A stretch of DNA of 64,000 nt, taken from NCBI GenBank assembly GCA_965220485.1, contig OZ244832.1:3162001-3226000 (forward strand). Direction: 5' to 3'. The position numbers and the translations under genes were made by a program. Of the stretch, positions 17,101 through 26,152 are shown piece by piece (position 1 is the stretch's first letter; each line of letters opens with the position of its first letter). The notes below the pieces were generated by a model. It did no database searches. It was not told the origin of the DNA and worked only from the letters and a program-made list of their open reading frames with translations. Source of the stretch: Aldehydirespirator sp965220485 (lineage in GTDB: Bacteria; Actinomycetota; Acidimicrobiia; Acidimicrobiales; Aldehydirespiratoraceae).

Positions 17101-18135
17101 TGGCCCGTTAGAGCGTGCGTCGCGTGGCAGCGCGAACCCTTCGAACCTGCAAAGGCGCAGTCCCCGGGCTGTCACCTCTCTCAACAGGCTCTCCGGGTGG
17201 GGGATGGCGGCCAGCCCGGCCGCTCCGGGCTTGGCACTGCCGTCAATGAGGTGTAGAGCCGTCGAAGCAGCCACCACGGCCGCGCCCTCGGCCGGACGCG
17301 CCTGGGCGCCGAGCACCGCTACGTGACGCCCCCCGTTGCGCCGGCCACGCAACTCGACGCGCACCGCTCCTACTCCACCCTCGGGATGCGGAGGGCGCAT
17401 CATCGGCAGCGGTGCCGTCAGCCGGTCACGTCGGGTGGCCGCCATCCGGGCCGTCACCCGGTCAACGCCGGGGAACGCCGGCACCAGGAGCAGCGCATCC
17501 GGGAGCGCACCCCGGTAGCAGTCCCGCCCGGCCACGGGATCGGGAAACCAGCACAGCTCTCGTCCCGAGCCGCCAGGCCGGCGTGTCCAGCGGCCGTCCC
17601 GCCAATCGACGGCGAGGCTGCTGAGGGCCCGATGATGCTGGCGCGCGCAAGCCGGGCCGCCCGTGCCGACCTTGGCCACGTGGATCTCGTCCACTGTGTC
17701 GAACTCTGCGGCACCCAAACGAGCCAACAGGCAGGTGAGGCCGGGCATGTACCCTGCACCCACCACCAGCGGCACACCCTGCTGCCTGGCTTGCTGGTCG
17801 ATCGCGAGCAGGTCGCGGGTCTCGGTGATCTCGTTGGTGGTTGTGACTACGGCCGCGCCCGCTCTCACCCCGCTCAGGGCCAGAGTGGCTTGCGTGCCCG
17901 TCGTCGTGGCCACCACCACCAGATCTGTACCGTCGGGCACGGCCGAGCCTTCGCCCATCACTGCGGTCGTGCCAAGCGATCCCGAGACTTCCTGCAGCCG
18001 AGCCGGATCCGTGTCCCGCACTTCCACAGAACAGACAGAGGAGCTTGCGCCAAGCATGCCAACGATTCGGGCACCTGTCGCGCCAGCACCGAACACGACA
18101 ACCCTGGCGCCGGTTGTGTAACCGGAGGCGGTCAC
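17092..18135 (-). CDS. Saccharopine dehydrogenase-like NAD(P)-binding protein
   Basis: 347 residues from the GTG at 18135, which overlaps the stop of a small upstream gene as GTGA. The N-terminus is a Rossmann fold (VVVFGAGATGARIVGMLG), followed by DLVVVATTTGTQATLAL and VVGAGYMPGLTCLLAR, as in saccharopine-dehydrogenase/homospermidine-synthase-like reductases. No C-terminal catalytic signature is clear enough to name a substrate. Runs convergent to the hisN-like gene and is translationally coupled to the 50-residue membrane protein. Confidence 0.72.
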   Translation of the reverse strand: MTASGYTTGARVVVFGAGATGARIVGMLGASSSVCSVEVRDTDPARLQEVSGSLGTTAVMGEGSAVPDGTDLVVVATTTGTQATLALSGVRAGAAVVTTTNEITETRDLLAIDQQARQQGVPLVVGAGYMPGLTCLLARLGAAEFDTVDEIHVAKVGTGGPACARQHHRALSSLAVDWRDGRWTRRPGGSGRELCWFPDPVAGRDCYRGALPDALLLVPAFPGVDRVTARMAATRRDRLTAPLPMMRPPHPEGGVGAVRVELRGRRNGGRHVAVLGAQARPAEGAAVVAASTALHLIDGSAKPGAAGLAAIPHPESLLREVTARGLRLCRFEGFALPRDARSNGPRG

Positions 18136-18284
18136 GCCAACTCGTCGTCCCGCAGCTCGCGCCACCCGCCCGTCTGAGGCGGCACACCACCGCGGCCGCG
18201 TACTCGGATGACCGCGGCCACTGCCATTCCGACGACGACGGCGACAAACGTCCGGCGGATCAGCGTAAGGAAATCTGCGGCCAA
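18132..18284 (-). CDS. Small single-pass membrane protein, TTG start
   Basis: 50 codons not normally predicted because the start is TTG. GGAGG lies five bases before the TTG at 18284. The sequence opens LAADFLTLIRRTFVAVVVGM, continues with an Ala/Val membrane segment to about residue 26, then a basic, polar tail ending GGWRELRDDELA. Its TGA overlaps the GTG of the next gene (GTGA), the coupling pattern used throughout this window. Function unknown; possibly an accessory of the downstream dehydrogenase-like protein. Confidence 0.6.
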   Translation of the reverse strand: MAADFLTLIRRTFVAVVVGMAVAAVIRVRGRGGVPPQTGGWRELRDDELA

Positions 18285-18322
18285 GACGGCCTCCGGGCGG
18301 TGTCAGGCTGGCGGGCTGGGAG

Positions 18323-18396
<74 letters not shown>

Positions 18397-18416
18397 AGCG
18401 GCACCCCACGCTAGCC

Positions 18417-18536
18417 GCGGCCCCTGCGTTTCCCGCTCAACGCCCTGCAATCCTCGCCACAGACGGCCCACCCGCTCAGCCCCTGCGTTTCCCGCTCTTG
18501 CTCGCAGCGCTCACGGGCCGCTCGGACCCCTGGTCG
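18417..18536 (-). repeat. Dispersed stop-proximal repeat, copy c (overlaps DUF3566 3' end)
   Basis: Contains the conserved CGCAGCG/CACGGGCCGCTCGG block on the complement at 18490-18530, and a short direct duplicate of CCCCTGCGTTTCCCGCTC at about 18420 and 18480. The right part is translated as the last residues of the DUF3566 protein. Confidence 0.7.
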
Positions 18537-19168
18537 CCATCAGCGGTGCCCGGCGGCGCGACCGCGGACGGGTCGATGAGTGGGGGCGGAGCGGCCACCA
18601 GGACTCGCCTGCGAGCCCGGCGCGGGCGGGGGCGAGCCGTTTCCTCCTCGACCACAGTCAAGCGCACCCCTCCGGTGACATCGCTGATCAGGTTGAACAG
18701 CACCGCTCCGAGCACCGTCAGCCCACTGCCCGCCAAGACCAGCACCAGCCCACCGACAGCGGCAATCCGGAAGAACTGGTCCGCGTTGATCTTGAACGAC
18801 TCCAGTGCGAACAACTCCACCACGAAGTTCTCGATGTTGGCGACCAGACCGGAGTTCACAGCCAGGTTCCAAAGCGTTACGCCCACGAAGAGCATGACCA
18901 CCCAAGCACAGAAATAGAGGATCAACGACACCTTCAGCACGGACCAGGGCTCAACGTGTCTGACGAGCCGACGGACCCGGCGTGCGCGCAGGCGCCGGTT
19001 GGACCGAGCCCGCATGGCCCGCCCGACCGCCGAGCGCGGCGCTGCTCTCGGCTGCGAACCGAACAGCGCGTTGGTGCCTGGGACTGCGGGAGAATCCGGT
19101 ACCGATGCGGCCACGGACGACGGACCGGAGTGCTTATCACCCACGCCGGAAGTCGACTTGTCGTTCAT
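18476..19168 (-). CDS. DUF3566 family membrane protein
   Basis: 230 residues from an ATG at 19168 with AGGGG upstream. A basic, disordered N-terminus (SNRRLRARRVRRLVRHVEPW) leads into the DUF3566 signature (SVLKVSLILYFCAWVVMLF) and two membrane segments (about 90-115 and 150-180), then a charged tail. DUF3566 proteins follow gyrA in most actinomycetes; mycobacterial members have been linked to division and lipid/membrane organisation, but the role is not settled. The last dozen residues (PVSAASKSGKRRG) are encoded by a dispersed repeat. Confidence 0.85.
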   Translation of the reverse strand: MNDKSTSGVGDKHSGPSSVAASVPDSPAVPGTNALFGSQPRAAPRSAVGRAMRARSNRRLRARRVRRLVRHVEPWSVLKVSLILYFCAWVVMLFVGVTLWNLAVNSGLVANIENFVVELFALESFKINADQFFRIAAVGGLVLVLAGSGLTVLGAVLFNLISDVTGGVRLTVVEEETARPRPRRARRRVLVAAPPPLIDPSAVAPPGTADGDQGSERPVSAASKSGKRRG

Positions 19169-19205
19169 GCCTACCCCTGGCCCTCCGACGAACGCGCAGT
19201 CTACT

Positions 19206-19342
19206 AGAGGCCGAACGGGCGAGGCCCCCGGGCCCGAGCGGCCCGCGAGCGCAGCGAACAAGAGCGGGAAACATGCCCGAGCGGCCCGCGAGCGCAGCGA
19301 ACAAGAGCGGGAAACATGCCCGAGCGGCCCGCGAGCGCAGCC
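19206..19342 (+). repeat. Dispersed stop-proximal repeat, copy d, with tandem 43-bp units
   Basis: Starts GAGGCCGAACGGGCGAGG. The second block is present as tandem units beginning GCCCGAGCGGCCCGCGAGCG at 19232, 19275 and 19318 (43-base period; the last is partial). It fills the gap between the DUF3566 and TadE/G-like genes. Confidence 0.85.
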
Positions 19343-19346
19343 GATG

Positions 19347-19700
19347 TCACTGCGGTGCCGTCCACTCCACCCGCCGTTCGGCGCGGGCCGTTCGGCTGGC
19401 TCGGCCCACCTGCACGGCGACGGTCACCAGCAAGGCATCAGAGTCGGCTGCCGTCTGCTCCTCGTAGGAGAGCAGCACGCCGCCATTGGCCGCTGCGAGC
19501 AGCTCCGCCTCCGCGCGGCCCTCAGCCGCGCCAGCCAAAGCTGCCGCATCGGCCGCGGTGCGAGCCTGGGCGCTCTCGTTCAGCAGCTGCCCGATCTCGA
19601 CCGTCGCCGCGACCGCCCCCATCACTATGAACAGCACCACGATCATCAGCGGCACAGCTTGTCCCCGGTCCCGCGGCTCGGGCCTCGCCCGGGCCGTCAT
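19347..19700 (-). CDS. TadE/TadG-like membrane protein (Flp pilus-assembly related)
   Basis: 117 residues. The N-terminal motif RDRGQAVPLMIVVLFIVMGA with following TAADAAALAGA is the putative Flp-pilus Tad domain: a cytoplasmic RGQA, one membrane helix, then an extracytoplasmic part. The ATG overlaps the gyrA stop codon as ATGA, so translation is coupled to gyrase. No other Tad or Flp genes are in the window. Exported pseudopilin-like or secretion-related role is inferred from the family. Confidence 0.7.
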   Translation of the reverse strand: MTARARPEPRDRGQAVPLMIVVLFIVMGAVAATVEIGQLLNESAQARTAADAAALAGAAEGRAEAELLAAANGGVLLSYEEQTAADSDALLVTVAVQVGRASRTARAERRVEWTAPQ

Positions 19701-22219
19701 TGCGCCTCTGGCTCCCCTTCCGAGTGCCCATCGGGATCCCGGTTGGCATTGCCGTCCATGTCGTCGCCAACAAGGGCGATGGTCACTACCTCGTCGCCGG
19801 GGTCCGGATTCATCACTTTGACACCCGACGCCAAGCGACTACGCACCGAGATGTCCGACACGGGAATACGGATGACTACGCCGTTGAGGCTGACAGCGAA
19901 GATCTCGTCCCCGGGATCAACTACCAGCGTGCCGACGACCGTGCCCTTGCTCTCCACCAGCCTGGACCCGATCATCCCCTGTCCACCCCGGCCCTTGCAG
20001 TTGAACGCGTCCACCGGCGTTCGCTTGCCATAGCCCAGAGTGGTGACGTACAGCAGCGCCGCTCCGGGCCGGGCCACCGCGCACGACACCACCGAGTCGC
20101 CGGAATGCTTGAACTTCAACCCGATGACCCCAGCGGCAGTCCGGCCCATCTCCCGGACCTGGTCCTGCGCGAAGCGGATCGTCTGGCCGAGCCGCGACGA
20201 CAGCAGGATGTCGTGCACCCCGTCGGTCGGCACGACCGCGACGAGTTCGTCCCCGTCGCGCAGGTGGATGGCAATGAGGCCAGCCTTGCGCGACGAGTCG
20301 TAGGCCGTGAACTTCGTGCGCTTGACCCGCCCCTTGGTCGTGGCGAACAGCAGGTAGCGATTCATCTCGTAGTCGCGCGTGTCGATCACAGCCTGGATGC
20401 GTTCGCCATCCTGCAGCGACAGCAAGTTGACGATGGAAGTCCCCCGAGCGGTACGCGAGGCCACCGGTACCTCGTGAGCCTTGAGCCGGTACACCCGGCC
20501 CCGGTTGCTGAAGAACAGCAGGTACGAGTGGGCCGTGGTGTGGATCAGGTGCATCACGCTGTCAGCCTGCTTGAGCTTGGCTCCCGCCACCCCCCGGCCA
20601 CCGCGGCCCTGGAGTCGGAACTCGTCGGTGGGCACCGTCTTGACGTAGCCCGACGCCGACATCGTGAACACAAGATCGTCGTCATCGATCAGGTCCTCGA
20701 TGTCGAGCTCGCCCGGATCGATCTCGAGCACCGATCTGCGCTCGATGCCGAACTTGTCGGAGATCTCCTTGAGCTCGTCACGGATCGCCATCCGAACCCG
20801 ATACTCGTCGGCCAGCAGCGCTTCAAGGTCGGCGATCAGGCTGCGTTTCTCGTCGGCTTCGGCCTCAAGCTGGCTGCGGCCCAGCCGGGTGAGACGCGAC
20901 AGCGCCATCTCAAGGATGTGGTTGGCCTGTGCCTCGGAAAATTCGAACGGTTCGGTCATCAGGGCGGCGCGGGCCGAACCGGTGTCAGCGCTGGCCCGGA
21001 TCGTCGCGATGATCTGATCGATCGCACCCAGCGCCCGCAGCAGCCCTTCCACGATGTGGAGCCGAGCCCGGGCTGCGGCCAGCCGGAATTCCGAGCGTCG
21101 AGTCACCACCTCGACCTGGTGCGCCGCGTAGGCCGTGAGCGCATCGCACAAGGTGAGCGTGCGCGGCACCCCGTCCACCAGCGCCACCATGTTCATGGCG
21201 AAGCTGGACTGCAGCGGGGTGTGCTTCCAGAGGTTGTTCAGCACCACCTCCGAGTTGGCATCCCGCTTCAGCTTGATCACAAAGCGGGTCTCGTCGCCGG
21301 AGGATTCGTCGTTGACGTCGGCGATGCCCTCCAGCTCCCTGGCATTGACCAGATCGGCGATCTTTCGGGCGACGGTGCCGGCCGACACCTGGTAAGGCAG
21401 AGCGGTGACGATGAGAGCATTACGGCCACCGACATCAACGAGCCTCACATCGGCCCGCATTTTCACCGAGCCCCGACCGGTGCGGTAGGCCGACTCGAGT
21501 CCGCTGCGGCCCAGGATCTGCCCGCCGGTTGGGAAGTCCGGGCCGTGCACGTACGCCATCAGGTCCTCGGTGCTGGCGGAGGGGTACTCGAGCAGGTGCA
21601 CCACCGCGTCAATCACCTCTGTGAGGTTGTGGGGCGGAATGTTGGTGGCCATGCCCACCGCGATCCCCTGGCTGCCGTTCACCAAGAGGTTCGGCAGGCG
21701 GGCTGGCAGGACGGCCGGCTCGTTGAAGTCTCCGGAATAGTTGTCGACGAAGTCGACGGTGTCCTCGCCGATGTCGGCGAGCATCGACATGGCCAGCGCG
21801 TCGAGACGGCACTCGGTGTAGCGGGCCGCGGCCGGTGGATCCTCGGGCGAGCCGTAGTTGCCATGGAAGTCGATGAGAGGGTGCTGCAACGAGAATGGCT
21901 GAGCCATCCGGGCCAGGGCGTCGTAAATGGCCGCGTCGCCGTGGGGGTGGAATCGAGCCATGACATCGCCCACGACCCGGGCGCACTTGACGTGGCCCCG
22001 GTCGGGCCGAAAGCCTTGGTCGTACATCGACCACAGGATCCGGCGGTGCACCGGCTTGAGACCGTCGCGGGCGTCGGGCAGCGCCCGGCTGATGATTACC
22101 GACATCGCGTAGTCCAGGAAGGAGCTCTCCATCTCCTCCTGGATCTCGACGACGGTCACCCCGGGGTTGTCGTCGGGCGCGGGGCCCGCGGGGCCGGATT
22201 CGCCAGTGGCGTCGCTCAT
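19697..22219 (-). CDS. gyrA: DNA gyrase subunit A
   Basis: 840 residues from the ATG at 22219. Breakage-reunion domain with ALPDARDGLKPVHRRILW, the quinolone region HPHGDAAIYDALARMAQPFS and catalytic Tyr in AARYTECRLD. The GyrA box appears as QGRGGRG at the start of the C-terminal beta-pinwheel. With GyrB it introduces negative supercoils using ATP. Follows gyrB by 19 bases on the same strand. The position equal to E. coli Ser83 is Ala, as in mycobacteria. Tail ends in an acidic Glu/Asp-rich segment. Confidence 0.98.
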   Translation of the reverse strand: MSDATGESGPAGPAPDDNPGVTVVEIQEEMESSFLDYAMSVIISRALPDARDGLKPVHRRILWSMYDQGFRPDRGHVKCARVVGDVMARFHPHGDAAIYDALARMAQPFSLQHPLIDFHGNYGSPEDPPAAARYTECRLDALAMSMLADIGEDTVDFVDNYSGDFNEPAVLPARLPNLLVNGSQGIAVGMATNIPPHNLTEVIDAVVHLLEYPSASTEDLMAYVHGPDFPTGGQILGRSGLESAYRTGRGSVKMRADVRLVDVGGRNALIVTALPYQVSAGTVARKIADLVNARELEGIADVNDESSGDETRFVIKLKRDANSEVVLNNLWKHTPLQSSFAMNMVALVDGVPRTLTLCDALTAYAAHQVEVVTRRSEFRLAAARARLHIVEGLLRALGAIDQIIATIRASADTGSARAALMTEPFEFSEAQANHILEMALSRLTRLGRSQLEAEADEKRSLIADLEALLADEYRVRMAIRDELKEISDKFGIERRSVLEIDPGELDIEDLIDDDDLVFTMSASGYVKTVPTDEFRLQGRGGRGVAGAKLKQADSVMHLIHTTAHSYLLFFSNRGRVYRLKAHEVPVASRTARGTSIVNLLSLQDGERIQAVIDTRDYEMNRYLLFATTKGRVKRTKFTAYDSSRKAGLIAIHLRDGDELVAVVPTDGVHDILLSSRLGQTIRFAQDQVREMGRTAAGVIGLKFKHSGDSVVSCAVARPGAALLYVTTLGYGKRTPVDAFNCKGRGGQGMIGSRLVESKGTVVGTLVVDPGDEIFAVSLNGVVIRIPVSDISVRSRLASGVKVMNPDPGDEVVTIALVGDDMDGNANRDPDGHSEGEPEAQ

Positions 22220-22238
22220 GATGCTGTTTCCGTCCGAG

Positions 22239-24308
22239 TCAGAAGTCGAGGTTCCGGACTTCTCGGGCGTTGGTGACGATGAAGTTCTTGCGCAACTCCA
22301 CATCGTCCCCCATCAGCACCGAGATGACCTGGTCGGCAATCGCGGCCTCCTCCACCGACACCTGAAGCAGGCTGCGGGTCCGAGGGCTCATGGTGGTGGA
22401 GCGCAGTTCGTCCCAGTCCATCTCGCCCAGTCCCTTGAGCCGCTGGAATTCGCGGTTGTGTTTGGGCCTGTCGACCAAGAACGCCTCCTTGGCGGCGGCG
22501 TCGAGCAGATACACCGTCTTCGAGTTCGACACCTTCGTGGAATAGAGGGGCGGCTGGGCCACATACACGTAACCAGCTTCGACCAGCGGACGCATCTGGC
22601 GGTAGAAGAACGTGAGCAGCAGGGTGCGGATGTGGCTCCCATCCACGTCGGCGTCAGCCAGCACGATCACTTTGTTGTATCTGGCCTTAGCGAGGTCGCA
22701 GCCATCCTCAGCGGACTCGCGGCTCCCCGCCGAACTACCGTTGGTGCTGCCGCCATTGGAGCCGGTCGGATCGCCGATCCCGGCGCCTATGGCCGAGATG
22801 ATGGCCTGGATCTCGTTGTTCTTGAGCATCCGGTCGATGCGGGCCCGTTCGACGTTGAGAATCTTGCCCCGGATGGGCAGCACGGCCTGAGTCTCGGGAT
22901 CGCGAGCCCGAACCGCGGAACCGCCTGCGGAGTCACCCTCCACGATGAACAACTCTCGCCGGGCCGGGTCCCTGGCCGTGCAGTCCTTGAGCTTGTCGGG
23001 CATGCCCGCCCCGTCAAGAAGCGACTTGGAGCGCACTTCGGACCGTACCCGGGCCGCAGCCTCGCGGGCCGCGGAGGCCGCCATCGCTTTCAACACCGCC
23101 CTCTTGGCTTCGGCCGGGTGTTCCTCGAGCCACTCCGCCAGGTGGCGGTTGGTGACGCGCTCCGTGAACGACCGCATGGACATGTTGCCGAGTTTGGCCT
23201 TCGTCTGTCCCTCGAACTGGGGTTGGCCGATCCGCACGCTGACGATCGCAGTGAGGCCTTCGCGGATGTCCTCACCATGGAGGTTCTCGGCCTTCTCCTT
23301 GAGTAGGCCCTTCTCGCGGGCGTAGGCATTGACCGTGCGGGTCAGCGCGGCGCGGAACCCCTGCTCGTGCATGCCCCCGTCAATGGTGGAGATGCCGTTG
23401 GCGAAGCTGTGCAGGCCGTCGGTGTTGAAGCCGGTGCTCCACTGGAACGCCACCTCCACCTCGTGCGGGTTACCGTCGATGGTCTCAGCGTCAGCGAGGC
23501 GGCCTACCGCGTCAAAGAGGCGGACCTTCGACTGGTTCAGACGGCTCACATAGTCGACGATGCCGCCCTGGTAGCGGAACGATGTCCATTCCGCGTGGTC
23601 GTGCGGACCGGGCCTGAGATCGCGAACCCGGATCTCCAGCCCCCGGTTGAGGAACGCCATCATTTCCAGACGCTCGGCCACGGTCTGGTACCGGAACGAC
23701 ACATCCTCCAGGACCGTCCCATCCGGCCAGAACCGAATGGTTGTGCCGGTCCGGGCCTTGCCGTCCACCACCGGCGCGGGACCTTGCAGAGCCAAGGCCT
23801 CCTCTATCTGGCCACCGTCGACAAAGATCATGCGGTGAAGCTGCCCAGACCGACAGATCTCGACTTCCACTCGCTCCGACAAGGCATTCACCACCGAAAC
23901 GCCGACACCGTGAAGGCCGCCCGAGATCTTGTAACCGTCGCCCCCGAACTTCCCACCCGCGTGCAGCAGGGTCATCACCAGCTCGGCGGCCGGAATATGA
24001 TCGTGAAGGGGGTGGGGGTCCACGGGGATACCGCGGCCGTCGTCGACGACCTCGCACGAACCGTCCGCGTGCAGCGTCACGTCGATCCGGGTGCAGTGAC
24101 CGGCCATCGCCTCATCCACCGAGTTGTCCACCACCTCCCACACAAGGTGATGAAGACCGGTCGGCCCCGTCGATCCGATGTACATGCTGGGCCGCTCACG
24201 CACGGCCTCAAGACCCTCGAGAACCGTGATCTCCAGCGCGCCGTATGAGGTGGTGTCACTGGAGGACGCCTTGACGGCCGCCTCGCTGGCAGTTGTGTCG
24301 GGTGTCAC
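22239..24308 (-). CDS. gyrB: DNA gyrase subunit B
   Basis: 689 residues from the GTG at 24308, preceded by GAGGAAGG. GHKL ATPase motifs (EVVDNSVDEAMAG, DDGRGIPVD, GGLHGVGVSVVNAL), transducer, then TOPRIM with FIVEGDSAGGSA and ADADVDGSHIRTLLL, and the C-terminal Leu/Glu-rich tail. Partner of GyrA downstream. An unusual Gly/Ser/Asn-rich insertion (GSNGGSTNGSSAGS) lies just before ARYNKVIVLADADVDG, about residues 510-535. The roughly 390 bases upstream hold its promoter and two copies of a dispersed repeat. Confidence 0.98.
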   Translation of the reverse strand: MTPDTTASEAAVKASSSDTTSYGALEITVLEGLEAVRERPSMYIGSTGPTGLHHLVWEVVDNSVDEAMAGHCTRIDVTLHADGSCEVVDDGRGIPVDPHPLHDHIPAAELVMTLLHAGGKFGGDGYKISGGLHGVGVSVVNALSERVEVEICRSGQLHRMIFVDGGQIEEALALQGPAPVVDGKARTGTTIRFWPDGTVLEDVSFRYQTVAERLEMMAFLNRGLEIRVRDLRPGPHDHAEWTSFRYQGGIVDYVSRLNQSKVRLFDAVGRLADAETIDGNPHEVEVAFQWSTGFNTDGLHSFANGISTIDGGMHEQGFRAALTRTVNAYAREKGLLKEKAENLHGEDIREGLTAIVSVRIGQPQFEGQTKAKLGNMSMRSFTERVTNRHLAEWLEEHPAEAKRAVLKAMAASAAREAAARVRSEVRSKSLLDGAGMPDKLKDCTARDPARRELFIVEGDSAGGSAVRARDPETQAVLPIRGKILNVERARIDRMLKNNEIQAIISAIGAGIGDPTGSNGGSTNGSSAGSRESAEDGCDLAKARYNKVIVLADADVDGSHIRTLLLTFFYRQMRPLVEAGYVYVAQPPLYSTKVSNSKTVYLLDAAAKEAFLVDRPKHNREFQRLKGLGEMDWDELRSTTMSPRTRSLLQVSVEEAAIADQVISVLMGDDVELRKNFIVTNAREVRNLDF

Positions 24309-24563
24309 GCCAAACCGGCCTTCCTCATGCCGCGTTGCCGCGTGCAAGAAGCGTTCAATCGACGGTCTGCCGAGGGAACCATGCGGAGGCCGAGAGCACT
24401 CACTGGCACGACCCGGCCACAGCAGACGAGGACCGGGCGAGCCGGGGGGCGCCGAAACGGGCGAGAGCCCTTCAGCGAGCCACCGATCACACCATGATTC
24501 TACCAGCGCGCCAGACCCATCAGCGCGCTATTCGACTAGTGAATGCCAACACCGACAGCTACC

Positions 24564-24702
24564 GTGTCTCCCGCTCCTGTTCGCAGCGCTCACGGGCCAC
24601 GGCCTCGCTCAGCCCCCAACAAGACCCCCGCCAAATACGACCCCATCCACTCAGCCTCTAGTCTTCCGCTCCTGTTCGCAGCGCTCACGGGCCGCCTGGC
24701 CT
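24564..24702 (-). repeat. Two copies of the dispersed stop-proximal repeat upstream of gyrB
   Basis: Both copies carry CTCCTGTTCGCAGCGCTCAC on the plus strand (about 24571-24595 and 24667-24690). The second abuts the dciA-like stop codon at 24703. The rest of 24309-24563 shows no gene; a -10-like TAGAAT on the minus strand near 24497 could belong to a gyrB promoter but no clear -35 is seen. Confidence 0.75.
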
Positions 24703-25017
24703 CTACTGGGTGGCCGGTCGCACCCGAACTGTTACCGACTGCAGCCGCTCGGTCGACGACATCTCGTTGATCCGGGCCAACACCCGGTCTGCGAGCCACT
24801 GAACTTCGCTGGCCCACACCGAGTCGGACGCCAGAATCACCAGACGCTCGCCTTCCACCGCGACCGGTCGGCAGTGGCGGGCCACATCAGTTCCCACGAC
24901 CTCCTCCCACCGCTGGAACACAGTCGACAACAGGTCGGCCGGGGGCGCGTCGAGCGAGCTCAGGACGCGCTCAAGGGCGTCGGCCAGCTCGATGGGCTCA
25001 TCACCGGTCGGAGCCAC
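24703..25017 (-). CDS. dciA: DUF721/DciA-like protein
   Basis: 104 residues. The DciA/DUF721 domain reads FQRWEEVVGTDVARHCRPVA followed by GERLVILASDSVWASEVQW, the conserved KH-like fold. DciA-type proteins load or help the replicative helicase DnaB in bacteria without DnaC, and a DUF721 protein lies between recF and gyrB in most actinomycetes. The GTG at 25017 directly follows the recF stop codon, so the two are coupled. dnaB is also in this window (48.6 kb). Confidence 0.85.
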   Translation of the reverse strand: MAPTGDEPIELADALERVLSSLDAPPADLLSTVFQRWEEVVGTDVARHCRPVAVEGERLVILASDSVWASEVQWLADRVLARINEMSSTERLQSVTVRVRPATQ

Positions 25018-26118
25018 TTACGACACCTCGGGGCCTGTGACCGCACTAGCAGCGCCGTCCGAGACTCGAATCAGCCGGTCGGGCCGGATGCCCGGAGGCA
25101 GTCCGGCCGCCGTAGTAAGGATCCGCTGGCCTTGCGGCAGTGTCTCCAGCAGCGCCTCCGCACGATCCGGATCGAGTTCTGAGAACACGTCGTCCAGCAG
25201 CAGCACTGGCTCGACGCCCCTGCTCGCGCGGACCTGCGCATCCACCGCCAGGCGTAGAGCCAGAGCCAGAGACCTCTGCTCGCCCTGAGAGGCATGACTG
25301 CGGGCGGGCAGTCTTCCGATGCGCAATAGGACATCGTCGCGGTGCGGCCCTACCGTGCTCGTTGCCCGTCTCACGTCGTCGCTGCGGGCCGCGGCGAGCG
25401 CGTCGGCGAGCGGACCATCCCCCCAAGACGACAGGTATGTCGCGCTGGCCTGGTCGCGACCCAGGGAGATCCGACCATAGTGACCGTCGATCCCTCCCCC
25501 CATCGCGGCCAGAAGGCTCTGGCGGCGCATTCGTAGCTCATCCCCCACTGCGGCCAGCTTGGCGTCCCAAACATCAAGAGTGATGGCCACATCGCCCCCG
25601 GCACGACCTTGTGCCTGCCGCAGCAGGGTGTTGCGTTGGCGGAGGATTCTGTCCAGTTCGCTGCGCAGAACCCCCCATGACGGTCGCACTGCAGCCAGCG
25701 CGTCATCGATCCAACGGCGCCGGCCGGCAGGCTCGCCCTTCACCAGTTCAAGGTCCTCGGGCGAGAAAATCGTTGCCGTGAGCGCACCGAGCAGTTCGCG
25801 CCGGCGTGATACGTGCTGCTGGTTCACCCTTATCCGGTTCGACCGGGCCCGGGCCAGTTCCGCCTCAATCAGTATCTCCCGATCAGTGTCGGATCGGACC
25901 GAACAGCGAATCACAGCCGACTCGGCCCCGTCGCGTATGAGGGCCGCGTCTGTGGCACCCCTGAACGAACCCAGCCCAGCCGCGAAGCCGAGAGCCTCAA
26001 GCAGGTTGGTCTTTCCGTGGCCGTTGGCGCCCACGATCGCGGTCAGACCCGCAGCGAACTCCACCGTCGCTTGGTCATATGACCGGAAGTCGAGGAGCGA
26101 CAGTACGCAGACACGCAC
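25018..26118 (-). CDS. recF: DNA replication and repair protein RecF
   Basis: 366 residues. SMC-like ATPase: Walker A GANGHGKTN near residue 31, ABC signature region SHASQGEQRSLALALRL, Walker B PVLLLDDVFSELDPDR. RecF with RecOR helps load RecA at gaps. Start GTG at 26118. It follows dnaN after 34 bases and is coupled to the dciA-like gene. Confidence 0.96.
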   Translation of the reverse strand: MRVCVLSLLDFRSYDQATVEFAAGLTAIVGANGHGKTNLLEALGFAAGLGSFRGATDAALIRDGAESAVIRCSVRSDTDREILIEAELARARSNRIRVNQQHVSRRRELLGALTATIFSPEDLELVKGEPAGRRRWIDDALAAVRPSWGVLRSELDRILRQRNTLLRQAQGRAGGDVAITLDVWDAKLAAVGDELRMRRQSLLAAMGGGIDGHYGRISLGRDQASATYLSSWGDGPLADALAAARSDDVRRATSTVGPHRDDVLLRIGRLPARSHASQGEQRSLALALRLAVDAQVRASRGVEPVLLLDDVFSELDPDRAEALLETLPQGQRILTTAAGLPPGIRPDRLIRVSDGAASAVTGPEVS

Positions 26119-26152
26119 GGCGGCTTACGAGCCCAACCCGCCGCCAGCTCAG

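Noticed and set aside
19700..22276. Long plus-strand open frame opposite gyrA
   Set aside because: Antisense shadow; the minus frame is intact gyrase with catalytic motifs.
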